From positions 51,601,810 through 51,665,809 of the forward strand of contig OX457024.1 in the NCBI GenBank assembly GCA_949752745.1: a stretch of DNA of 64,000 bases, written 5' to 3'. The translations under genes and the position numbers were made by a program. Below are positions 43,201 through 55,200 of the stretch, one piece after another. The DNA comes from Protula sp. h YS-2021 (taxonomy: Eukaryota; Annelida; Polychaeta; Sabellida; Serpulidae). Each line of letters begins with the position of its first letter. Position 1 is the first letter of the stretch. A model generated the notes under the pieces. The model was not told where the DNA came from. It searched no databases and worked only from the letters and a program-made list of their open reading frames with translations.

Positions 43201-46200
43201 CCCCCCAGAAAACGTAGCAAAAGAATACACAATGCAGAGAACTCTGGCGGTGGACACGAGGCTGGCCAATGCCCTGAAACTCTACCCCGAAGAATCCAAG
43301 AATAAAAGAAGTACATTATTTAGTTTATTTTAACTATTCCGTTTGTTCATTTGCCAAAAAAAAAAAAAACCTGCGGGAACCGCTAATATTTTGTTTAGAG
43401 TATATACTTTTTGAGTGGAGTTTTATTTTATAGGTAAATGTATTCTTTAATTTTACCGGTTTCACTTCGGGGTACAGTTAGTTACAGTCAGAAGCAGCTC
43501 AGATCTGGCAGGCTGCGGCATAATGTACAGGGAAGCAAGACGTTTCGGCCCAAAACCATTTCGGTCCACTCCCATAGACGATTCGGCCCAAGACTTTTCG
43601 GCCCAAGACGATTCGGCCCAAGACGTTTCGGCCCACTCATTTTTTAACTAAACTTGCGCCCCAAGACTTTTCGGTCCAAGACGTTTCGGCCCACTTTTCC
43701 CAAGACTTTTCGGCCCAAGACGTTTCGGTCCACTAAACTATCATTCTACAGATGTTTTCATTTTGTGTTAGACATTTAGTTAATGGATAATTCCAAAGCC
43801 ATTGCAAGAGCAGCTTGTTAAAAATCAAAACTGTAGCTATTCCTATTTGAATTTAAATCGTATGTTATGTATTATCTCAGATTGCTTATACTGCTATTTC
43901 TTTAACGATTGAAATTTTCAACTTATGAAAACCTGAAAGACATACATAAGCATACAGCAATTAGATAAATTATATGCAATTGCAATTAACCTGAAACGCA
44001 ATAGGCAGCCTCGGGAAGATTTGATCAATTGCGTTCTGACTTCGATGAACTATCCGTGTTATTACAAATTATAAAATGTTATATATGAGTCTGTTTCAAC
44101 TGTAATTCTGTTTGAACAACTAAGTTGATAAATCGGCAATAATTTGGTGGGATGAGGTATATACCAGGTTGATAGGGTAGGGATGGCTAATAGGCTGAAA
44201 AGATATTGCTTGGGAAAGGAGCAACATACTTTGTTTCGTATATTCTGGTTCGAATTACGAATAAGTAACAAGTCTTTATCACAAAACCTTTTATTTACAA
44301 TAAAAACTAAATGGTCACATTTCAAGTTCTGTTAAACAGGGCACCATAATTTCACTGCAGCGAAGATAATTGTATGCACTGACTTGTCAAAACAGCAATA
44401 AATTAATCGTCAACTAAGTAAATTGCAATTAAAGTAAGAATTCTAGCAAGTCACTTCGCAAAATCGCACAAGAATTCCGTTTCAACGGAAAACCCATATT
44501 TAACCGGCACATCAAGTCGAGAATCATCCAATTGATTGTGTGTGGATTTGAATTTACGAAGTGCAATCAACAAAAAATCATCACACGCCGTATGAAGTCG
44601 GTAAATCAGCTCATAATCCTCTGCAGATTAAGTGCAGAGGATTTTGAGCTGATTTAGCGTCAGTTAATTAACTGTTAACCCATCAAATAATAGAGTAGGT
44701 GTATGAAATGCGCTTGGAATTGCAATAGAAAAATAATCCAACACACACCAGAGATGATCAGCAAATAATTGTTGAAAGCCATCAGACGCTGGAGTTGGTT
44801 AGGAGAATAAAATTTCACAGCCTTTTTGAAATAACTTATGAATACATGAGCCTCAATCTTCAACCCTTTCTAAGTAATAACTATTTTAGTGGACCGAAAT
44901 GACTTGGGCCGAAAAGTCTTGGCAAACTGGGCCGATAAGTCTTGGGGGAAAAAGGTGGGCCGAAATGTCTTGGCAGTTCAAATGTGGGCCGAAACGTCTT
45001 GGACCGAAAAGGTCTGCCATTTCGGACTAGGCCGAAACGTCTATGGGCCGAAATGGTTTTGGGCCGAAACGTCTAGAAGCCATGTACAGTCGAGGGTTGT
45101 TCATTTTGTTCGCGGCATCACTGAGCACTCGAAGGGGCGGTCACGAGACGCACATGGATGCCATTGACTGAACATGCTTTGCTTAGTGAAAAGGTTAAAA
45201 AATGTAGTGCGGAATTTAAGCGAGGCAGGGATGAGCATAAAAGATTAGGATTAGCTTTGGGGAGGGCGATCCGAGGCCTGTCCCAGTAGAGACACTGCTG
45301 AGGTGACCCATGAAGATGAGTGACAGATAAGTAAATACTGGGCACTAGGCAGAGATATTGGGCTTCAGTGTAGGATCCGCAAAAATCCCGTAAAAGACGT
45401 CACAAGAAAAAGTTGTTTGTGCGGTGGGTACAGCTAATGGTAACTCAGAAGGGTGAGCGAGTCGAAACCTCTCAGGCCCTGCTACACGGGCTAAAGTGAA
45501 GTCGGACCAGGCTGTCGACCAGTAACACAGGACGATGGGTCCGTCAGATGAAGCTCTGGAAGCACGGCATTTCACAGCTCCACGACATCTCAGCAGTCGC
45601 ATCGCAGGGAATGATGATGGCGTCTGTAATTTGGGGCAGAAAAAGAATGATCATGATTGTCTTGAGCGTGAGCACAGTAACAGGCCAGTATTACGCTCAG
45701 ATCCTGTGTCAGCTGAGGCAGGGAATCACCAATGGTGTCTTGCTGCTTCAGGATAGCGCGCCTGATATGTTTCAGCCTCCATACCGACCGGGTGCGCCCT
45801 CCAAATACTGCTGTATCTCCCAGTTCGCCAGTTTTGGCCTCTTCATACTATCATTTATCCCCCCCCCCCAAAAAAAAAAAAACAGTACGGCAGGAACAAA
45901 TTTGTGAGGGTAATGACGCCGTACTTGTCTTTCTACAGGACGTTATACCGCCCTTTCAATAGGATCAAATTTTAGAATTATGCAAAGGTGATGTGGCAAA
46001 CCTGGAGCAAGTGGTTACTGACATGCTTTGACACAATGTAACCCGCTAAGGGTCAATTGTGTCGTTAAACAAATCATATAACTAACTAACCTTTTCTCCA
46101 ACAATTTTGATTGGATCCCTTCTAATTTTGTACGAATGGTTTCTACTTGGTCATCTCCTTTAAGTCATTTTATTATTTGTTCACTTTATTATTATTACTT

Positions 46201-49200
46201 TTTTTGGCGATTCGCAGAATCCTCTCCCACAGTTTTGATTGGATTCGTTTGAAATTTTGTGAGAATGTTTCCAAGTGGGTTTTTTCTCGAAAAATTACTT
46301 TTTTGGCGATTCACGAATGATAGACCAATGGCGCCATTTTGAATTTCAATGGATATTACTTTATTTTTACTTAGATTTAAATAGTAACTAAATGTCCAAA
46401 AATTCGAACTCGAACTAAGCTACCCCAATCAATGAGACAAAAGAGTCGTGCGGTATTCCGCGGCGCTACGCTACACCATTGCACCAAAAGTGGTGAATTG
46501 CGAACTACGAGCAAAAAAAGGGTCAGTTTGTCAACATTTTTCTTCCAAAGACAACGTTTTATATATTGATATTTTATGTTCAGGAAAATATCCATCAAAC
46601 ACTAGCCCAAGGCAAGGAACCAGCAAGACGACCGCCATATTCGAATGTTAAACAACGCATTTTTTTTTTTTTGTTTCCTTTAGTTTATAATTTTTTTCAT
46701 GATAAAGAGTTTGTACTAAAAAGAATATATCACTCATATGTGATTAAAAGAAAGGGTATTGAACTAGGGCTATGAGAAAGTAGGGAATGAACCCTTCAAT
46801 AGCCTATTCTTCGTGCAATATTTCCATTTTATTCCTGAGTCTAACGTTCAAGGACATTCTTTCCTTCTGGCTGTTTGAATAAATATTATAATCCGCCCTA
46901 AAATGGAAACACATGAATCACAGGCCATAATGTTTGCAAAGGTCCACGGTGTCCACCGTTTACACCGTTTACATTTCTTTAATTTCAATGTCTATAAAGT
47001 TCTGTTAGTACCTAATCACAAAAATATCTAAATTAAATACATTTTCACCGTTGCTGTCATTTTGAATCGAAGTTTTAGACAAATTTCTCGGGTCGCTTCC
47101 GTTTATGATTTTTTTGTCCCTGTGTAACAGAAAGTATAATGCATTGTGTACATTTTGTAGAGCCTTCCCTGGAGAAGAGAGACAACGCTGAATTATCGTC
47201 AAGTTTGTCCCCTTCAGTATTGGAACAGAAAGCAAATGACCTTCTAAAGCGTAAGTTTGTGTATGAAGTGAAAGGTGTTTTGCACAGAATCCTGAGACGG
47301 GGATCGTGGAGGTGGGGTGGAGGGGGGATGAGGGTTGGGACGTCTACAGATATTGCTTATCTGTTAAACGTTGTATCAGAGACCGTGATTAGAGGCTGGT
47401 CTATGGTCGCGACAAATCACAACCAAATTACAAGGAGATTTAATGTGGCGATGTGGTCGGGTCAATCCCGCCAACCTCAAATCAACGTTTTATCGACTTC
47501 AAAATGCAGGGGTTTTGTTTGCTGAAAATTCGAGCGCGAGAAAATCGTACACCTCCTGGAGAGAGCGCGAGAATTTCTCAGGTGATAAAAGTTGGTTAGG
47601 CTCCATAATTCGGCAGTAGATTTCGTGGGGTAACTTTGACTCTTTACAACAAGCTGAACTTCCACTCTTCTCGTGTCGCATTGAGTGGACGACTGGCTTG
47701 GATATGCTCTTCTTCACAATACCTTCCGTCGTTATATATATATATTTATTTATTAAATTTAAGAAATCGCGCCGTCTAAAATTGAGCGCGAGAATCTCAA
47801 GGAGGGCACGATATTTTCTCGCGCTCTGAAATTTTGAGAGCGAGATTCTGAAAATGAGGGCGGGAATCGCGCCCTAACAAAAGCCCTGGAAATGCTAGGA
47901 TACAACATGTCTAAGGCTGTGTTGCGTAGAGTTTCGATACAATTGGCAACAAAACATTACTTTTCACAACAGTCGTTAGTCAGTTTTTCTTTTCCTTTAA
48001 CTCTTTGTTAAGAAAATGTGAACTAGAACGGAATTTTGCTTAACAGGTGTCCATACGAAATCAAGTTTTGCACATTTAAAAAAAAAAATCAGATATTTTG
48101 GGGCTCGCATAATGTTAAGGTTTATTTTTTTTCTGCTCTTGGCATCGCCTAGGTAGGCCTCACTGGACGGTCATGTTTAAAGAATTGCACCGTTAAATTT
48201 TATTTGTAGAAAGCGTCCCCACAGATAACGGCGACTGCGTACGAGGTATGAGTATGCATTGCATTTACTTCTTTAATTTTGTGATATAATTAACAATTGT
48301 ATTATTATGAAGAACTTTTCTGCGTTGTTTAGAAACGTAAACATAGCCAATCAGCATCCAGGTGTTTTCATGCAAATCAGTGTTTTTATGATAATTGGCA
48401 CAAACAAGAACATTGGTATAGGCTGCATTCGGGTGGGTCGCACTTTGTGGGTATTTTGGGGAGCTTATACCAAAGGCTGTATTGTACGTGAATATCCTGA
48501 ATCACAAAATCACCCATATTACATGTTATATAGCATTTAATTATTTGCAGAAAAAGTAACGCAAAATATCGATTTTCTGAAATCGTGTCGTGATATTTAA
48601 TATTGCGAGATCGCAAGTCTTAGTAGATTATATTTTATTACGCTGTATTCAGTTGTACATTTATATCTTAAAGCTCTTTTGCAAAGGATTTTACTGTTTT
48701 TTTCCTATCAAGGGGAAATGTTTACTTTTTCTCCCCCGCCTCACCTGCGTGGGCGGGGGATATAGAAACGTCTGCTGTCCGTATGTCCGTCTGACAGTCC
48801 GCAACCCTGATATGTCCAAACTTTGTTAACTTTCCTTGATCGCAAAACTTTGAAACTCCACACAGTGAAAGAACACATAGTATAGATTTATATTGAATAT
48901 GTATTGAATATATTTCAGTTTGATCGACCAAAAGTTGCCGGAAGTATGGCCCTCTGAACAAAGTTAATTTAGTTGGTTTTTAACAGTCTGAATTGGTTTA
49001 TTGGTCGAGACAGATGGAAAGATAACAGGACAAGTGCCGCGGAGACAAGCGCCTCGGTAGGACAAGCGCCGCGGAGGACAAGCGCCGCGGGGACCAACAT
49101 TTTTTTAGTCGATAAAAAAGACACAAAATAGTTATTCACTGAATTGCTTTACAGTTAGGTGTAATTAAGGTTTGCCATTAATAATTCTCTCCGGTGTGTG

Positions 49201-52200
49201 ATGGATTAACTTCTGAAGTGTGCAGTTTTTGTTGTTGATTGCTTTTGTGTGAAGTGCAATTACTCTCTGATGGATTTACGTCAGAAGTTTTCAATTCATA
49301 TTGAGAATTATCTTTCTACACAAATTGCAATCAGTATTCCCCTAAGACCGACAGATCTGCAGATCCATCAGCCTTTCTGGTGTTTGATGGATTATCTCCA
49401 AAAGGGAGTCAACTTGTATGAAGTGCAATCAACAGTTAAGTACAATCACTTTCACTCACCTTGCATTCACCGGAATCAGTGGTTTTTCTGGCAGTTTTGG
49501 CCAATTAGAGAATACAGTCCAGAGTCGATGGTGTTTTCTAGAGTTAGGAGACCAACAAATCATATGCAACTAGGATGTTTTTGGCCAGTCATGCAGAACG
49601 ATCCGGAGTCGGCCGACTATTTCGGAATATATTACTTCTATACACGGAAAACCAAAGATATTATTCGAAGGCTATCTTTATGTTAGACTTCATGATCTCG
49701 CAAACGGATATTATCCTATGAGTGTGAAAAGAGGCGTCGGCAAGGGCAGTGTAGAGCTAAGATTAGCGTTCGGGAAGATGAGGTTATCAAGAGCGATCTT
49801 GGCTCATACACATGGTCTAGAACCTGGTACAGGAGATATGCTTAAGACACAGATGTACATCTGAGTAGCCAAAACTGTCAAAATTTTACGGTGAAAAAAC
49901 TATTTTATTTCTTTTCTAAATAAAATTTTTCCAAACTTTAATTGGTGCCCGCGGCGCTTGTCCTCCGCGGCACTTGTCCTACCGCGGCGCTTGTCCCCGC
50001 GGCACTTGTCCTAGTCCCGATGGAAGTTATCTCTTTATTTTGGTAAAGTTTCACTGAATTAATTAATTAAGTTTGTAACTGCTCTTCGGGGGATAATGAA
50101 TCCACGATTGTCTTGGTGTATGTCCTGTGTGTGTGTTTATCTAGTATATGTATGTGTGTGTCTGTTGTGGGCTTGACTTTGTTAACTCAAACTAAACTTT
50201 GGTTCAGCTTCAGACTTGGTCGGATTATGCGTTTTGTGAGTTTGCCGCCGGTTGATATTGTGTTTGACTTATTTTGGACCATGTGTGACATGATATGACG
50301 TCAGAACGCGAAGAAATTGTTATTGCTGTCGAACCGGAACGGGAACTCACATCCACCTCATTTTTGGTAGGATGATACCCTTTGTAGCTTAGAAAATGTA
50401 TGCAAATTTTAAGCCCGTGCATTGATTAGTTAGTTCATAGGACACCATAACATCTTCAGCATCAAAATGTGTTACTTTTGATTTTACATACCATAATTTT
50501 TTCTGCTGCGTTGCTATAAAGGATCCCTCCCAGTGCTTCCGAGTGCTTGTCTAGCGCCTTGGTAAGTGTGATGATAGTCACTTCATACAACAATAACCTG
50601 AAGATATTTTCCAATCTTACCAACAACATATCCTATGATCTACGTTCCATGTGTATACACTCACCTAAACATGATCCTTGAGATCGTACTAGAGTCTTGG
50701 ATAATCGCTCGGCAAAAAAAGGCCCAAGCAGTCCACGATATGATTGGTACTAGAAGCAAGAATAGCTGTAAATAGCCTGGTGGCCTGAGGGACTTTCAAG
50801 AAACTTGGAAATCTATCCGAAATTAGATCGCCGCGTTATCCAAAGGACAAACCTAAGACAGAAAGATTCCAAATATTATATTCAGTCACTTGTACAACAA
50901 ATGTCTCACCTTCAAAGGGAACCGATTTGAAGGATAAACAAAGGGAAATATTAGAAAAGAAAACAGATCATCTTTATCAGTACTCGAGAATCATTTCGTA
51001 ATACAAGGCCTAGGTAGTTACCATAAAACCTGCACAGGTGCCCTCTCACCTGCTTTACCATGTGAGCATGGATCTACAAAGGAAGTAAAAAGATCGTGTC
51101 GCTGATTTCATACAGATGTCAGTGTATGCCATTCGCTGAAGACTGAAAGAATGACGCAAAGCCAAATACAGTAGTGCGCTTTACAAATCGCAAGTCCAAA
51201 GTTGATGTACTTCGATCCTCCAGGAAGCAGTGTTTACGTAAACGAGCTTCTCGCGGTCAGAATCCAAGAACACATAGGAAACATCTTCGGTTATTAAGAA
51301 CCTGGATATAGAACTGTGTCGTTTTCATCAAAATATCCAGAGATCAATGGTTCGTCCAAAATCCATGCAGTTAAAGACCTAAAAGACTCCAAAGGCGGCT
51401 GGGAATCAGCATCAGAAAGGATGATTAATGTTGCTAGTTGATTTGTGTAAAACGTTATTTTACTGTATTTTCAGTGATTAAATAATCCTGTTCGCTGTGT
51501 CTCTTGTTTATGTGATGTCAAGATTTTATGTAAGAGAAAAGTTTTAAAATGGTGTTGTTTGAAAGTGACAAAATGTTTCTATTATGTTGCTACTTTGTTT
51601 GTAGCATCTGAGCAATGGACAAGTAATCTATAGATTTCCGCTACTATTAGGCACTGTGTTATACAGTTGCTTTTAATAACTTAAATTTATATTACGGTGC
51701 CTGAATGCTGCCTGTGTGGAAGCGATCTTACTTAGCTTCCTATTCAGTGTTATCTATGCCAACGTTTCCTACACCGAAAATGTACAGGAATGTATCGAAA
51801 TAACTTGCATTTCGATAAAAACAATTTAATGTTTAGTTGTACTTCGCGTTTAGAACTGTTTACTTGTCAGATGCTACTGACGACGAGTCCCAGTTTTTGC
51901 ATTCTGAATTAAGAGTTGAGAGAGCAGCTGTTTGCTATTTTTCGCACTTTCAATAAATTTAATTAATTGAATTTACTGATTTTAAAGTAAATGAATTTGA
52001 AATCGATAGAGATCATGATAACAGTTATTTAAACGGTTTATTACAAAGAGCCATCATTATATAGTCAGCTAGTTGGTAGTTTCAATTAACCATGTTAGGG
52101 GCTTATCAGTTGTTCACCTTAATGCTAGAAGTCTCCGAGCAAATAACGGTGCCTTTTTACGTTATGTTAACAGTTTTTCACATAAATTTAATGTCATTGC

Positions 52201-55200
52201 AATATCAAAAAGTTAGCGATTATAGAGATGAAGAATGCGACAGAATTGAATATCAATCGTTAAACCGAAAAAAGATATCCTTTGAAATGAAAGTAAGAAA
52301 ATCCAAAGCGTTTTTAGCATGTGTGTCCAAGATTAGGATCATAAATAGCCGTTTTTAAACGAGATTTAGAAAGTTGTGAGTGTAGTGAAATATATTAACT
52401 AGTGCTGATGTTGATTTAGCTTATGATCTATTTAGTGATAAATTTACAATGATGTACAATAAGAAGTCCATTTAAATCTGAAACTAGTGCTGAACATGCA
52501 TGTAAACCTTAGATGTCTGAAGGATGGGTAAATGCTTGCTGTAAAATGGATCAAGTTTATAAGGATGTTTAAATGTGAACCACAGAAAGTTACCATCAAT
52601 TTAGAAGATAGAAAAATAAACTTGTGTTCTAAAATTTTGAAAGAGAGATTATTGCACAAAATTAATAGAAAAAAAACAATAAGGAAATATTAAGAATGCA
52701 CAGAAAATTATAAATTCTGTTCTTAAACATCAGAAGTTGATAGAACCATCCAATCTTCCAAATGAATAAACAGACCCAGTTTGAAGTCGATCGGACTTTT
52801 CGTTTTCGGAACACCTTGCACATAACATTTTGTTCATGTCTGACACACACACACACAAACATTAAACTTACTGTTTTGCTGGTCATTTTGTTATTTAAAG
52901 AAATTTTCCTTCATATTCCAAACATCACTGGATACACACTTTTCAGCCCAGTTTACGTTACACGCAAGCTGGTGTATACCTATCGGTTTGCAAAAGGGCA
53001 TCTGTTAGTTATTTTTTAGTAAACTTTTGTTTCGAAATGCATCTCCTCCTGCAGTTTTTATCCGATTTCATTTATTTTTGGTGTAAGGCATCCCTTAGGG
53101 GTCATGCGTACGGCTTAAAAGAATTGCCATATTGTTTCTTACAACAGACTTTCGACGGATCAGTTTGAGAGCTTGTCTGTTAACATGATTGGTTCGCGAT
53201 CCAAGAGCTTGTACTCAGTAGTAGTAATCTATAAAACCCCAACATGCTTTTTTGAGGTGTTAAAGCAGCACCTGTTTTTACTGACACGTCGTCAGTTGTC
53301 GAAAAAGGTAAAAGTTTTGGGGGATTTCAACTTTGACCTGTCTTGTGATTAAAACCAAAACTTTATACAGTTAATGAAATAAGCGTTTCCTGAAGCTGCC
53401 CTGCTGAAGACCTCTTCCACAACTGTTTTAGACGCGGCGTTTTCTTCTTGTCAAAACGCAAACGTAATTAAATGTGTTTGATCATATCACCGTTCACTGG
53501 TCGTTTCTCTTCCTTAAAATAATTGTGTATGTCCGACCAACAGTACACGTGTGTGGATACAATTTCGATAAATTGTTCGAAGGTATCTCTGGTAGACTAT
53601 CCAGTCTACCAGAGATACACAAGATCTGTTTCCCATTTTTCTGGGAAGCAAATCTTTGTATGTATTTATCGGTCTGTGTTCGGGTCCATTGCTAAATTAA
53701 TTATTTAGCTAGCTCTTTGCCATCTCGTCTTTTGAAGCCCAATTTTTCAGGAAAATTCCCTTGCTTATGCACGCTAGAATTGGTCTTGTTGCTTTTCGAA
53801 TGCTGGGACTTTGTCCTTGGACAAAGTTGTTACACAGCTGGTGAGAAGGATTCACTTTTCAATCAAACAACGTATTAAAACAACGTTTTCTCGTGGAATA
53901 TTCTTGTTATTCCTTGTGTTAAAAATGCTTCTTGTTTCTGATCTTGAATTTCCATGTCAAATTTTCTAAGGATTTTTTTTTCAGCAGGACTTGTGAATTA
54001 TAATTAGAGATCTTGTCGGATCAGAGGCATCTAATAATTTCAGATATATTAAGTGATATCTTTAAATATTGCTCATAGCGATGTTTTTATCAGGATATCT
54101 CTCAAGCAATAATTATATCGGGATATCTCTCTTTGGCATATATGGATGCTGAATTGAAAACATGTATTTTTTTCACTTTTACGTGTGATCTATGCCTAGG
54201 TCCGTCTTTGAATGTGAACATTGTTATTGTGACTACATATAAGATAGTTTTTAGAAAGTATTTTTTTATGAATAGCTGTATAAAATTAAAATAAAGGGTA
54301 AAATACAGCGCCCTTTGCTGTCGATACGTTGTGTTGACAGCACCGTTTGTGACTCGTCTACCAGGTGGCACCTCTGTTGTGTGGGCACGCCATATTGGCT
54401 AGGGGTCATTAGTACAGTGAAACTCCGGATATGGACACCCCCCTATTATGGACACCCCTGAATTACGGACAGCATTTTTCAGTCTGTTTTAAAACGCCAT
54501 AGAGTTCTATTATATCTAGACCCCTTTATTGTGGACACCCTTCTGTTCAGAATTAGGGACACTCTTTTTATCCCGTAAATACGGTTTCACATTTAAAACA
54601 ACCCCTCTATTGTGGGCAGTCAAATTGCTGTCCATATTTTGTGCGTTGTCTAAACAACCCCTATCAGCTTGTGACTCGGTAGTGTTTTTTTTTTCTGTGT
54701 TGCTATCTGTGGGTGTTGAGTACATTACATTGAACACAGTCATGTCAAGACAATAGGGCTTATTACAAAGATGTGTGCTTAAGAGAGAAGCTTTATGCGA
54801 CTAATCCCATATTGACATGTGCTCCCCCTTTTAAAATGCGTGTAAAAGTGCAAGTAATTCATTGTCTTTGTATTCATTTAATAGGTAAACCAAGCTGTTA
54901 GGCAAGATGTGATTTTATAATAAGTGTTAATTGAATATAGGTGGTCTGAAAAGAAAACGGAAACCACTTTTGCTATCTGATCAAGTTAAAATAATCACAG
55001 CTAGTGATGGAAAAAGTGTGAGAAAATTAGCTGAAAAGTCATGACTCAAATTAACAGCACCTCGAAATTAGGGACACCCCGCCATTAGGGACAAAATTAT
55101 TCAGTCACTTTTTGTGCCAAAAAGCGGGATTTCACTGTAGTTCAAGATCTCTGGCTGTAGCAAGTTGAACAGTGAGCAGTTCGCTGTTATACGGATAGCT

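Noticed and set aside
45535..45962. Frames in this stretch as part of the cyclase gene
   Set aside because: The residues match a mariner transposase in order and no splice sites fit the cyclase phase.
46380..46490. tRNA gene or tRNA-derived SINE on the minus strand
   Set aside because: Box-B-like GTTCGAGTTCGA is present but no cloverleaf could be folded and the box A match is poor.
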